A DNA stretch of 64,000 nucleotides from Nonomuraea purpurea (GCF_042650645.1 NZ_JBHSBI010000008.1:248001-312000); one strand, 5' to 3'; positions 51,513 through 62,237 are shown, counted from the first letter of the stretch. Translations and numbers: made by a program. Notes: generated from the letters alone by a model not told the origin.

Positions 51513-53866
51513 GCACGGCCATGGATGACGGGCGGCAGGAGTCACCCGGGGAGCAGACGTTGAGCTTCCCCCCGGTGACGGACGAGGACCTGGCAGAGGT
51601 CCGGGACAACGATGCCCTGGACGGGGGCGACAAGAAGGTCGCGCCCGCCGCGGCCTCCCCCGAGGCCGAAGGGCCGGCCGAGAAGGGCGGTGAGGAGGCC
51701 GTGGCCGACGACGAACCGGTGAACTTCTTCGCCGCGCGCAAGAAACCCACCGGGCCGGCCGACCGCGCGGTGGCGGGTATGCCGGGCGGCGAGGCGTCGC
51801 GTGGGGCGGAGGAGGCCGAGCTCAGCGGGCCCTCGCTCTTCGTCAAGCCGGCTTCGCGCGGTGGGCCCGAGACGCCTCCCGAGCAGGACGAGCCGAGCGC
51901 CGCGGAAGGAGCGGCTTCCGCCGAGGACCCGCGCTCCGGCGACGAGCCAGACGAGGCCGTCCCCGGAGCCGCCGACAAGGCGCCCGCCCCGGTGGAGATC
52001 GCCGACGCGGATGTCAAGCCCGAGGAGACGAAGTCCGAGGCCACGCAAGAGGAGCCCGAGCCTGCGGAGCCCGAGTCTTCGGAGGCCGTTCCCACCGAGG
52101 TCGCTTCCGATCGAGCCGAGCCCGCCACGGCTGCTTCCGACGGTGTCAAGGCCGCCGCGTCTGTCTCCGGCGGGGCCAAAGCCGCCGCGACCGGCTCCAA
52201 TGGCGCCAAGCCGGGCGGGGAGGAGTTGCCCCCCGAGACCGTCGAGACGCTCATGGCCGCCCTCGACACCCTCCGCGAAAGCGTCGCCGACCTGCGCTTC
52301 GGCCTTGAGCTTCCCGGTGCGGAGGAGGCCAGGAACGCCCAGGCCGACCTCCTGACCCAGCTCCAGGACTACGTGCTGCCCCGCGTCAAGACCAACACCG
52401 CCCCGGCCCTCATCGTCGTCGCAGGCTCGACAGGATCGGGCAAGTCCACGCTGGTCAATACGCTCGCCGAGAAGAACATCTCACGCACCGGCGTACGCCG
52501 CCCGACCACCGGCACCCCCGTCCTCGCCTGTCACCCTGACGACCGCAAGTGGTTCATGGAGGGAGACCTGCTCGGCGGCCTCGAACGGCTTGACAAGCCG
52601 TCCCAGGAGGCCGGGCTCCGCAGCCTGGTCGTCGTCGCGACCGAGAAGCTCCCGCAGGGCGTCGCGCTGCTCGACACCCCCGACATCGACTCGGTCGTCG
52701 AAGAGCACCACGAGATCGCCCACCGCATGCTCGACGCCGCCGACCTGTGGATCTTCGTGACCACGGCCGCCCGCTACGCCGACGCCCCCGCCTGGAACCT
52801 GCTGCGCCTGGCCAAGGAGCGCGGCGCCCGGCTCGCCATCGTGCTCTCGCGGGTGCAGCCGAGGTCCGGCGAGGTGGTTCTGAAGCACTTCGTCCGCATG
52901 CTCACCGAATACGGTCTGGGCGAGATCGATAGGTTCGTCATCAACGAGGCGAAAGTCCAAGACGGCAGGTTGCCCGACAGCGAGGTCACCGACCTGCGGC
53001 TCTGGCTGGCGGAGCTCTCGGTCGACGAGGAACGCCGCGCCCAGGCCGTCCGTGAGACGCTCAACGGCGTGCTCGACAGCTTCCGCACCCGCGTCCCCGC
53101 GCTGGCCAAGCACCTGGAGGGGCAGGTCGCGTTCAGGACGGAGCTGCGCAGCGACGTGGAGGCGGCCTTCCTGAGCGCGCTCAGCGAGATCGACAAGGCC
53201 TCGAAGAACGGCTCGCTGCTGCACGGCGAGGTGCTGGCCCGCTGGCAGGACTTCGCCGGCTCCGGCGACCTCATGCGCTCGCTCCAACTGCGCAAACGCG
53301 GCCGGGCGGCCAAACAGGCGCCCGAGCGCGTGCTGGCGTTCAGGTCGGCGATCCGCACCGGCCTGGAGTCGCTGATCGTCGCCGCGGCCAACCGGGCCGC
53401 GGAGGAGGTGGCGGCGCGCTGGCGGCACCGATCCGGGTTGGGCGCCAAGCTCGCGGAAGGGCTCGACCGGCCGTCCGACGACCTCGTACGCCACACCAGC
53501 CGCGCCATCGCGACCTGGCAGGAGCACCTGAGCGAGCTCGTCCGCACAGAGGGAGTGGCCAAGAGGTCGGTGTCGAAGCTGGTGTCGTTCGACCCCGACT
53601 CGCTCGCCCTGATCTTCACCGTTGCGATGTTCAGCGGCACCAACGGCGAAGGAGTGCCGCATCGGCTGGTCACCGCCCTGCTGGGCGCGGAGTCGCTGCG
53701 CGGCATCGGCGCCAAGGCGCTCAGCGACCTGCGGGCCAGGATCGGCATGCTGTTCGATGAGGAATCCATGCGTTACGTGCAAGCGCTCGACTCCGCGGGC
53801 ATCCCCGACGAGTCAGTGGCGACCCGGCTCTACCAGGCGGCCTACAACCTCGAGGTGGCCCGATGA
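51509..53866 (+). CDS. Dynamin-like GTPase with long disordered N terminus
   Basis: 785 residues from TTG 51509 (TTGA overlap with cysG, GGAG upstream); ATG 51521 is the alternative. Residues 1 to about 245 are acidic, A/E/P-rich and low complexity. The GTPase domain has P-loop VVAGSTGSGKSTLVNTL (about 301-317), switch RRPTTGTPV and G3 LLDTPDID; the G4 motif (N/TKxD) is not evident, the corresponding strand reading IVLSRVQPRSG. A helical stalk-like region follows. No clear transmembrane helix. Translationally coupled to the second GTPase. Actinomycete DynA/DynB-type pairs act in membrane remodelling at septa; assignment here is tentative. Confidence 0.8.
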   Translation: MSTAMDDGRQESPGEQTLSFPPVTDEDLAEVRDNDALDGGDKKVAPAAASPEAEGPAEKGGEEAVADDEPVNFFAARKKPTGPADRAVAGMPGGEASRGAEEAELSGPSLFVKPASRGGPETPPEQDEPSAAEGAASAEDPRSGDEPDEAVPGAADKAPAPVEIADADVKPEETKSEATQEEPEPAEPESSEAVPTEVASDRAEPATAASDGVKAAASVSGGAKAAATGSNGAKPGGEELPPETVETLMAALDTLRESVADLRFGLELPGAEEARNAQADLLTQLQDYVLPRVKTNTAPALIVVAGSTGSGKSTLVNTLAEKNISRTGVRRPTTGTPVLACHPDDRKWFMEGDLLGGLERLDKPSQEAGLRSLVVVATEKLPQGVALLDTPDIDSVVEEHHEIAHRMLDAADLWIFVTTAARYADAPAWNLLRLAKERGARLAIVLSRVQPRSGEVVLKHFVRMLTEYGLGEIDRFVINEAKVQDGRLPDSEVTDLRLWLAELSVDEERRAQAVRETLNGVLDSFRTRVPALAKHLEGQVAFRTELRSDVEAAFLSALSEIDKASKNGSLLHGEVLARWQDFAGSGDLMRSLQLRKRGRAAKQAPERVLAFRSAIRTGLESLIVAAANRAAEEVAARWRHRSGLGAKLAEGLDRPSDDLVRHTSRAIATWQEHLSELVRTEGVAKRSVSKLVSFDPDSLALIFTVAMFSGTNGEGVPHRLVTALLGAESLRGIGAKALSDLRARIGMLFDEESMRYVQALDSAGIPDESVATRLYQAAYNLEVAR

Positions 53867-55485
53867 CCACCGCGACCACCAGGCCAGGGCTGGCTCCGCG
53901 GCTGGCCGCGCTCACCAAGGTGGTGGAGCTGGGCCCAGGGCGGCTGGACAAGAAGCTGCTCAACGACGCCAGCACGCTGCTGATGCAGGCGGGCGACCGG
54001 CTCAAGCTGTCGTCCGAGCACACCGTCGTCGCCCTCGCGGGCGGCACGGGCAGCGGCAAGTCGTCGCTGTTCAACGCCGTCTCCGGGCTTGAGCTGTCGC
54101 CCACGGGCGTGCGCCGGCCGACCACCGCCCGCACGCACGCCTGCGTGTGGGGGCTGGAGGGCGCGGGGCCGCTGCTCGACTGGCTGCAGATCCAGTGGCG
54201 GCACCGCTTCTCCCGGGCCAGCGCGCTTGACAAGGGCGACAGCCAGCTCCACGGGCTGATCCTGCTCGACCTGCCCGACCACGACTCGATCAGGGCGCTC
54301 ACCGACACCGAGGCCGACCGGCTCATCGGCCTGGCCGACCTGGTCGTGTGGGTGCTCGACCCGCAGAAGTACGCCGACGCCTCCACCCACCGGCGCTATG
54401 TGACCGAGCTGGCCGGGCACGACGCGGTGACGGTGTTCGCGCTCAACCAGGCCGACCGGCTGACCGCCGAAGAGCTGGCCGAGCTCGTCATCGACCTCAA
54501 CGACCTGCTGCGCCGCGAAGGCGTCGAACACCCCAGCGTCGTCCCCACCTCGGCGGTCACCGGGCGGGGCATCGAAAGCCTCAAGAGCGTCGTCGCGACC
54601 GCCGTCAGCCGCCGCCGGGCCGCCATCCAGAAGCTGGAGGCCGACCTCCACCGGCTGGAACAGCGCCTCATCCAGGCCATGCCGCTGGGGGAGTCGCTGT
54701 CCGCCCCCTCGTCGGTCGACGAGGCCCGCAGGATGGGCCTCACCGACGCCCTCTGCGACGCGGTCGGCGTGCCCGCCGTGGGCGAGGCCATGGAGAACAT
54801 CTACGCCGAGCGGTCCAGCCAGTGGGTCGGGTGGCCGTATCCGAGGTGGTTCGCCAAGTTCCGCTCCGACCCGCTGAAGACGCTGCGACTGGAGGGCGTG
54901 GGGGAGGAGATCCGCGGCATCGCGACCGCGTCGGTGAGCGCGCAGTCGGCCGAGGTCTCCAACGCCGTGCAGGCGCTGGCCGACGGGCTGTCCGTGGGGA
55001 TGAACCCGGTCTGGCGCACCGCCGTGCACCGAGCCGCCCGTTCCCGCTCCAGCCAGCTCCCGAAGGCGCTGAGCGAAGACCTCACCGAGGTCGCGCCCCA
55101 ACTCGACCGCGTGCCCGGCTGGTGGCGGGTGCTCAAGGTGTGGCAGTACCTTCTGGTGGCGGCGTTCGCCGCCGGAGTCGCCTGGCTGCTGGTCGGGCTG
55201 CTCATGCCCGACCAACTGCCGCCCGCCCTCGAACTCCTGGGCGACAGCACGACGTTGCCCTGGGTCGGGCTGATGACGGCGTCGGTCCTCGGACTCGGGG
55301 CGCTGTCGGGGATCGCCTCCCGCAACTTCGTCGAATTGGGGGCGTCGCGGGAGCGGGAACGCCTGGAACGCGAGATGAGGCGCAGGGTCGCGGCGGTGTC
55401 GACGACCATGGTGGTGGAGCCGGTGGAACGCGAACTGACCCGCCACCACACCTTCCACACCGCCCTCCGCGACCTGTCAACCTGA
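53863..55485 (+). CDS. Dynamin-like GTPase with membrane hairpin
   Basis: 540 residues, ATG 53863 in an ATGA overlap. P-loop VVALAGGTGSGKSSLFNAV (about 54-72), switch RRPTTART, G3 LLDLPDHDS and a clear G4 NQAD (about 195-198) in VFALNQADRL. Two adjacent hydrophobic helices in the C-terminal part (WQYLLVAAFAAGVAWLLVGL and WVGLMTASVLGLGALSGI) suggest a membrane hairpin, followed by a charged coiled segment. With its partner it probably forms a membrane-associated GTPase heterodimer. Confidence 0.82.
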   Translation: MTTATTRPGLAPRLAALTKVVELGPGRLDKKLLNDASTLLMQAGDRLKLSSEHTVVALAGGTGSGKSSLFNAVSGLELSPTGVRRPTTARTHACVWGLEGAGPLLDWLQIQWRHRFSRASALDKGDSQLHGLILLDLPDHDSIRALTDTEADRLIGLADLVVWVLDPQKYADASTHRRYVTELAGHDAVTVFALNQADRLTAEELAELVIDLNDLLRREGVEHPSVVPTSAVTGRGIESLKSVVATAVSRRRAAIQKLEADLHRLEQRLIQAMPLGESLSAPSSVDEARRMGLTDALCDAVGVPAVGEAMENIYAERSSQWVGWPYPRWFAKFRSDPLKTLRLEGVGEEIRGIATASVSAQSAEVSNAVQALADGLSVGMNPVWRTAVHRAARSRSSQLPKALSEDLTEVAPQLDRVPGWWRVLKVWQYLLVAAFAAGVAWLLVGLLMPDQLPPALELLGDSTTLPWVGLMTASVLGLGALSGIASRNFVELGASRERERLEREMRRRVAAVSTTMVVEPVERELTRHHTFHTALRDLST

Positions 55486-55566
55486 GCCCCGTCCCACAAC
55501 CTCGGGGTCCGTCACCCACTCCGCGCGGGCACCAGGAGGCGCGTCCCCAGCTGGGCCACAAAGCAG

Positions 55567-55590
55567 CCCGGGGCCTTCGTTCGCCCCGGG
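55567..55590 (+). terminator. Hairpin after GTPase pair
   Basis: Perfect 8-bp stem CCCGGGGC/GCCCCGGG with an 8-nt loop, followed by GCCTGCGTTTTC. About 80 bp after the stop of the second GTPase; likely end of the cob-GTPase operon. Confidence 0.7.
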
Positions 55591-55639
55591 GCCTGCGTTT
55601 TCGGCCCAGCGCCCCTGCACACCCGCCCCTGCTCCGTCC

Positions 55640-55910
55640 CTGACCCCAGCTCCAGCCCCGGGCCCGAACCTTGGCACCAGGCCCCAGCTCCGGTTCCGGC
55701 CCTGGCCTCGGCTGTCACTCCGGCTTCGGCCCTGGCTTCGGCTGCGATCTCGGTTCCGGCTATGGCTCCGGTCCTGGCTCTGGACTTCAGCCCCGGACCT
55801 CGGACCTCGGACGACCTCGCCCACCTCGGCCCCCGGACCTCGGATCCGGGACCTCGGACGACCTCGGGCCTCGGGCCTTGGATCTCGGACCGAGGCACGG
55901 TTCCGGCTGC
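55640..55910. repeat. CTCGG/TTCCGG low-complexity repeat tract
   Basis: Degenerate 6-bp units (variants of GGCTCC, GGCTTC, GGACCT) extend over about 270 bp. Within it GACCTCGGACGACCTCG occurs at 55803-55819 and 55850-55866, and CCGGACCTCGGA at 55793-55804 and 55833-55844, indicating a roughly 40-47-bp tandem duplication. Confidence 0.7.
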
Positions 55911-56185
55911 GGCCAAGCCGCCACTTCTGGCTTCGGCTCGTCGGCGGTTGAAGGTGGCGGTTGAAGGAGGCGTTTGTCTGCCGCGTCCAATGAAGTGCGC
56001 CTGCGTGTGAACCGCCTTTGAGATGACCCGACAACCACGACAACCGGCCCCAGCCTTGTCCACAACCCCGACACACCCCCGCCTCCCCATCCACAGAACC
56101 CCATTCGGCCCCCCGCCCTCACCCCCTTCCACGGCACCGTATTCCCAGATCGCGGGCAGCCGGCCCGCAGCATGGGAGGCATGGG

Positions 56186-57373
56186 ATGAACGACATCTAC
56201 ATCACACTCACCGGCAATGTCGCAGCAGAGCCAAGGCAATACAGCTTCGAGGAGGGCACCAAGGTCACCTCACTGAAGGTCCTCACCTCACACCGCTACT
56301 TCGACAAGAGGACCGGACAGTGGACGGACGGTGAGAAGGTCTGCTTCACGGTCCGCTGCTGGCGCGCGCTGGGGGATAACGTCGCCGCCTCGATCCGAGC
56401 AGGCCACCCGGTGGTGGTGTCGGGCAAGCTGCGTATCCGTGAGTTCGGCGCGGAGGGAGACCGCCGTTTCATGCCGGAGATCGAGGCCAGCGCGGTCGGC
56501 CATGACCTGCGCTGGGGCACCGGTGTCTTCACCAAGCCAGACCGGTCAGGAGGAGTGGCCTTGATGAGCAGGGAAATGCGCGACCGCCTCGACGAAGAGA
56601 CCCGAGACTGGGCCATGGGCACCCAAAACACCCGCCCCAACCCACGACTCGCCGCAGCCCCCTTCTCCAGCGCAAACGAGTCCGCAGGACAAACTTTCGG
56701 GACCGCAAACACCCCCACGCCCACCCCGGAACCGAACTGGGACGTAACCCACCTCCCGTCAACAAAGAAGACCCCGATCCACACCATGAGCACAGGCGGG
56801 GAAGACGGGAACACGGATAGGTCGGACATCACGGGCATCACCGCCAATGCACCCCGTGCCCAGACCCCAGGCGACCACCAAGCCCACAACCCGGAATCCA
56901 CCAAGCCAGAACCCCACACCCTCGATGCGCTCAAGGCCGCGCCTCACACCTCCGGAGCAGCAAGGACCAACCTCAACACCCCCGACGCAGCCGACCTCGG
57001 GCCGCACCTCTCTGAAGCAGCCAAGGCCGGCACCCGTATGGGTGAAGCAGATGAGACCAAATCCCGTAGGCCGACGGAAACGGACGGGGACGGACATCGC
57101 GCTTCGGGAACAACCGGAGAATCCGCACGTTCCCGAGGAACAACCGGAGGCACAACCCGCCCCCTCGGGCAGAGCCGGGAGGAATCACGCACTCGCGGAG
57201 CAGGCCGAGACGCGGCACGCAGCCGAGGAACGACCACGGTACGCGTCCTCGGAACGGAAGGGGAAGCATCACGCACCCCCTTGAGGCCCGAGAACGACGA
57301 GCAGGAGCGCATCGCGGTTAAGGCGCAAGCCGCCGCCGAGCCCCTGAGGCCGGATCAGCGAGCAGCAGCCTAG
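56186..57373 (+). CDS. ssb: Single-stranded DNA-binding protein with very long tail
   Basis: 395 residues. Residues 1 to about 112 are an SSB OB fold (MNDIYITLTGNVAAEPRQYS, FTVRCWRALGDNVAASIRAG, HPVVVSGKLRIREF). The remaining 280 residues are hydrophilic, rich in T, P, E, G and R, without recognisable domain. The conserved acidic DDDIPF-type tip that recruits partners is missing; the protein ends RPDQRAAA. Typical SSBs have 150-200 residues. SD GGAGG before ATG. Probably a paralogue of the replicative SSB with altered partner binding. GC is lower in the tail. Confidence 0.85.
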   Translation: MNDIYITLTGNVAAEPRQYSFEEGTKVTSLKVLTSHRYFDKRTGQWTDGEKVCFTVRCWRALGDNVAASIRAGHPVVVSGKLRIREFGAEGDRRFMPEIEASAVGHDLRWGTGVFTKPDRSGGVALMSREMRDRLDEETRDWAMGTQNTRPNPRLAAAPFSSANESAGQTFGTANTPTPTPEPNWDVTHLPSTKKTPIHTMSTGGEDGNTDRSDITGITANAPRAQTPGDHQAHNPESTKPEPHTLDALKAAPHTSGAARTNLNTPDAADLGPHLSEAAKAGTRMGEADETKSRRPTETDGDGHRASGTTGESARSRGTTGGTTRPLGQSREESRTRGAGRDAARSRGTTTVRVLGTEGEASRTPLRPENDEQERIAVKAQAAAEPLRPDQRAAA

Positions 57374-58191
57374 CCCTCGCGACCAGAGGCACCGGACCAG
57401 CACCGCGACATCAGGCGTTGATGGGCGGTGCTGCCCGGCGGCGTTGAGGGGCTGCTCCGAGTGTGCGTACTCCGGGTCGGAGTAGGGCGGGGACGACATG
57501 TGCGCGCTGGGCTTGGACAGTGGCGGCTGGCATGCGGGTGGGGGCGCTGGGTGGTGAAGGGGGCTGGGCAATCTGCGTGTCGGCCGCCGATCACATCGGC
57601 ACTCCGATGCCTCTGCACTTACCTGCGCGGCTGTCGAAGCGATTGCTGTGCCCGTAGGAGGAGGGGCTCATCGAGTCGTGGATTAATGATCTCGTTGTAC
57701 GGCTGCTACCTGGATGAACAGGGCCGAGATGGCTCAGGAATTACATCGCTCCGCGGAACGTGATCGGAGGTTGTTCGGCATCTGACTCTGAAGATGGCGG
57801 ATCGCAGAGGGAAGTAGGTGCTGCCGAGAAGGTGTTTGTGGCTGGCGGAAAGATCGTTATTGATTTGCGTCGCAGGCAAAAGCGTAAAGCGGTGAAGACA
57901 TTAAACCCGTGCGAGAGAAAGGGGGATAGGGGACGGCCGAATTTGGGGGAGGGGGCACCGGTGCGTCCCGTTGACACCCCCGAGGGACGGCCGATGGCGT
58001 GTTGCCCGTGTCAGATGGCTAGTGCATCTGTTAGGTCCAGGTAACGCCCTGCACCATGGCACTGCTCCTTTCCAGCACGGCCCGCTCGCGGAGTGAACGG
58101 GTGTAGTCATTGCCAAACGTAGCGGTTCCCATCGCGCAACGCACACTCCGCAATTATTGTGTTACACATCGTTAGTCAGGGAGGAGACGAG
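57374..58191. other. Gene-poor 800-bp region before GGDEF gene
   Basis: No convincing gene. Local features: G-runs (TTTGGGGGAGGGGGCACC near 57940), a hairpin CGTCCC/GGGACG at about 57964-57990, and regulatory-looking repeats just before the GGDEF start. Short ORFs here have no SD or coding pattern. Confidence 0.45.
58161..58175 (+). promoter_or_regulatory. BldD-box-like sequence before GGDEF gene
   Basis: GTTACACATCGTTAG matches the Streptomyces BldD consensus (nTnACnC(A/T)GnGTnAn) except at one conserved G. It overlaps a perfect palindrome TGTGTTACACA (58158-58168). BldD is a c-di-GMP-responsive regulator that targets diguanylate cyclase genes. Candidate only. Confidence 0.4.
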
Positions 58192-59511
58192 ATGGCGGTG
58201 ACCAGTCACGCTTCGATCAAGTCTCGCGACGGTGTGTCAACATTGGCCTGCCGCTGGCCGTTGCTTGGGCAACGCCGCCCGCTCGTGGGCTACGTGTGCG
58301 CGACAGTCGCTCTTGATCTCGCCGCGATCGTGCTGTTCGCGGCTTCGACTGAATTCACCTGGCGGGATGTGCTCACGTTCGGTGCCCTCATGGGGTGCGG
58401 CGCGGTGTGCATCGAGGCGACCAGACGCTTGGGCGTGCCCGCCGGGGTCTCGCGGGACCTGTTGTCGGCCTGGTGGCTGCCCGTGGCGCTGCTGTTGCCC
58501 CCGGTGTATGCCCTCTTCGCGCCGATCGTGCTGCAGATTCTGCTCCAGGTCCGTGTGCGGGCGACGGTGCTCTACCGTCGCGTGTTCAGCTCGGCGGCCA
58601 TCGGCCTGGCCGGGTGTACGGCCTCCGTCGTGTTCCACTGGTTCGTCGAGGATCCGCGGGTGTTGCCGCAGGACGGCGGCTTGCCGATCATCTACGCGGT
58701 GGTGGCCTCCGTACTGTTCTGCCTGCTCAACATCGGCCTCATCGCCATCGCGGCGCACACGGCCGACCCCGACATCGCTTGGCGGGAGGTCCTGTGGGAC
58801 AGGGAGAGCGTCCTGCTGGACATCGTCGAGCTCTGCCTGGGCGTCATGGTCTCGATCTGTTGCAGCCTCAACCTGGGGCTGCTGGTCCTCACGCTGCCGC
58901 CGGTGGTGCTGCTCCAGCGCAGCCTCCTGCACGCCCAGCTCCAGGCCGCGGCCCGTACGGACGCCAAGACCGGTCTGCTGAACGCCGCCGCCTGGCAGCG
59001 CGAAGCCGACACCGAGATCGTCAGGGCACGCCGCACCGGCGACACACTGGCGCTGCTGATCATCGACATCGACCACTTCAAACGCGTCAACGACGCCCAT
59101 GGCCACCTGGTCGGCGACCAGGTGCTCGTCGGGTTGGCGGCGACGCTGCGCAGCCAACTCCGCGACTATGACGTGGTAGGGCGGTTCGGGGGCGAAGAGT
59201 TCGTCGTACTGCTGCCAGGGGCCGACATGGAGGAGGCCTGCCAGGTCGCGGAACGACTCCGCGTCCACATCAGCCACATGGCCGTTCCCGCCGGCGGCAC
59301 CTTGATCAGGGTCACGATCTCGGTCGGGGTCGCCTTGATGAGCATCCACGGCGACGACCTGATCGACCTGCTCGCCGCCGCCGACCTGGCCCTTTACCGG
59401 GCGAAGGAGCTGGGGCGGGATCAGGTCTGCGTGCCGGTGGCACAACAGCCCCCACCGTTCCCTAAGACGCCCCCACCCCCACGTTCCCTCCCCAAAGACC
59501 CCAATCTCTGA
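58192..59511 (+). CDS. Membrane diguanylate cyclase (GGDEF)
   Basis: 439 residues from ATG 58192 with strong SD (GGGAGGAG). About six to eight transmembrane helices (30-255), then a GGDEF domain (about 265-425): DAKTGLLNAAAWQREADTEI, LIIDIDHFKRVNDAHGHLVG, active site RFGGEEFVVLLPGA (GGEEF) and ISVGVALMS. The I-site RxxD is not obvious. No EAL domain. It should make c-di-GMP, the signal that controls development in filamentous actinomycetes. P-rich tail. Confidence 0.92.
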   Translation: MAVTSHASIKSRDGVSTLACRWPLLGQRRPLVGYVCATVALDLAAIVLFAASTEFTWRDVLTFGALMGCGAVCIEATRRLGVPAGVSRDLLSAWWLPVALLLPPVYALFAPIVLQILLQVRVRATVLYRRVFSSAAIGLAGCTASVVFHWFVEDPRVLPQDGGLPIIYAVVASVLFCLLNIGLIAIAAHTADPDIAWREVLWDRESVLLDIVELCLGVMVSICCSLNLGLLVLTLPPVVLLQRSLLHAQLQAAARTDAKTGLLNAAAWQREADTEIVRARRTGDTLALLIIDIDHFKRVNDAHGHLVGDQVLVGLAATLRSQLRDYDVVGRFGGEEFVVLLPGADMEEACQVAERLRVHISHMAVPAGGTLIRVTISVGVALMSIHGDDLIDLLAAADLALYRAKELGRDQVCVPVAQQPPPFPKTPPPPRSLPKDPNL

Positions 59512-60037
59512 CCTTTCTCCCTCCCGCTCCTTGAGATCTTCGCTCTCCTCGGTGTCCTCGCTCCTCAGGGTGCACTTCGCTCTCACTGGGCTCTTGGTGC
59601 CCGCGCGATGTCGTCCCGGTACTCGGTGCTCATGGCATCCAGGACCAGCTCGTATGGTCGGATGCCTGGCGCTGACGGCGACCGCGTTGCTTTGGGCCAC
59701 CGCCCTTACGTACCTCTCAGCCCAACGTCGCTTTCGGTCCTTGAGCCCTTCTCGGGCATCTTGGGCCCTCCCAGCTCTTGGTTCCCTCCCGGTTCTTGGT
59801 TCCCTTCCGGCTCCTGGGTCCCTTCCGGCCCTTGGGTGTCTCTGGGGCCTTTGCCTCTCGGCCCCCTTGGGTCCGTTGCCAGGGGCAGTCCCTCGCCAAG
59901 CACCGGGGCGGTCCGAAGCAGGCCACGCCCGTCCGGGTCGTCTGATTGCTTCGGGGAACCACATCGGATTCGAGATGCTTTGCTCTCCTGGGGAGGAGCG
60001 GCGGAAGCCCGGGTCGAGAGCCCCTAAGCTAGAAGGC
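59512..60037. other. 525-bp intergenic region with 18-bp repeats
   Basis: Lies between the GGDEF gene and ettA. No supported gene; open frames in it are low-complexity readings of the repeat. The last bases before ettA contain AGAAGG as its ribosome site. Confidence 0.45.
59775..59846 (+). repeat. 18-bp tandem repeat, about four units
   Basis: Units at 59775-59792, 59793-59810, 59811-59828 and a degenerate one at 59829-59846, consensus CTCTTGGTTCCCTTCCGG. The surrounding 150 bp carry further related CCTTGGG elements. Confidence 0.8.
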
Positions 60038-61702
<1,665 letters not shown>

Positions 61703-61739
61703 TTCAAGGGTCTGAGGATCTGAGGGTCGGCTGGTGAAG

Positions 61740-61778
61740 AATGGGGCCTTTCCGGGTAAAACCGGAGGGCCCCATTTT
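61740..61778 (+). terminator. ettA terminator
   Basis: AATGGGGCC (61740-61748) pairs perfectly with GGCCCCATT (61768-61776), with an inner CCGG/CCGG pairing and a T-run after; 38 bp past the ettA stop. Confidence 0.88.
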
Positions 61779-61784
61779 GGTTGG

Positions 61785-62100
61785 TGTGGCGTGGTGTGGC
61801 TTGGTCTGGTGTGATGCGGCGGGGCGGCATTGGGCGTAACGTGCCGGCACATCGGCCTGGCGTCATGTTGTTCTGGCGGGGAGTCCCGTCGACCTGGCGC
61901 GGCATGGCGAGTCTGGCCTGGGGTGGCGTGTGTCGTGTCGGTCTGGCGTGGCGTGGCGTGGTTCGCGTCTTCCTGGTGGGGTGGCGTGTGTCGTGTTGGC
62001 CTGGGGTGGCGTGGGTTGCGTCGGTCCGTGGTGATGTGGTGTGGATCGTGTCGGTCGGGATGGCGTGGGGTGGCCTGATTCGGTGGGGTGGGACGTAGTG
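61785..62100 (+). repeat. GT-rich low-complexity tract (TGGCGTGG units)
   Basis: About 315 bp in which the top strand is almost lacking in runs of A or C. TGGGGTGGCGTGTGTCGTGT occurs exactly twice (61919-61938 and 61977-61996). Shorter TGGCGTGG and GGTGTGG units occur throughout. Confidence 0.75.
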
Positions 62101-62195
62101 AGGTGTGGTGCGGTGGGTGTTGGCGTCTCAGGGCGATTGGGAGATGGGCGGCGGCGTTGTAAGGGGGCCGATCGGCCGTGAGGGCGCGCAGACGT

Positions 62196-62215
62196 TAGAA
62201 TCCGATTCTAGGATC
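62196..62215. promoter_or_regulatory. Palindrome TAGAATCCGATTCTA before VOC gene
   Basis: Perfect 15-bp palindrome (62196-62210); it continues into TAGGAT (62208-62213), a plausible -10 box. The element CGATTCTAG recurs before the tetR gene at 62851. Confidence 0.65.
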
Positions 62216-62237
62216 GCTCCGCAGCGAGGAGTCGTGC

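Larger units (their letters stand above)
55486..56185. other. 700-bp repeat-rich intergenic region
   Basis: Contains the terminator and then low-complexity DNA made of CTCGG/TTCCGG-type short units. Long open frames on both strands (G/S/P/R-rich) are products of the low complexity and not believed. The last 150 bp before the SSB gene are C-rich and probably hold its promoter. Confidence 0.5.
61703..62237. other. 535-bp intergenic region with GT-rich tract
   Basis: After the ettA terminator comes a strand-asymmetric GT-rich tract, then about 130 bp ending in a palindrome and the VOC start. No gene supported; W/G/V-rich frames are artefacts of composition. Confidence 0.5.

Noticed and set aside
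55477..56132. Two overlapping minus-strand ORFs and one plus-strand ORF (G/R/S/P-rich)
   Set aside because: They are readings of the CTCGG low-complexity tract in several frames; no SD and no family.
57760..58044. 94-codon ORF before the GGDEF gene
   Set aside because: No SD, no recognised pattern, composition changes within the frame.
61781..62098. W/G/V-rich ORFs in the GT-rich tract
   Set aside because: Repeated TGGCGTGG reads as WRG/GVA in different frames; compositional artefact.
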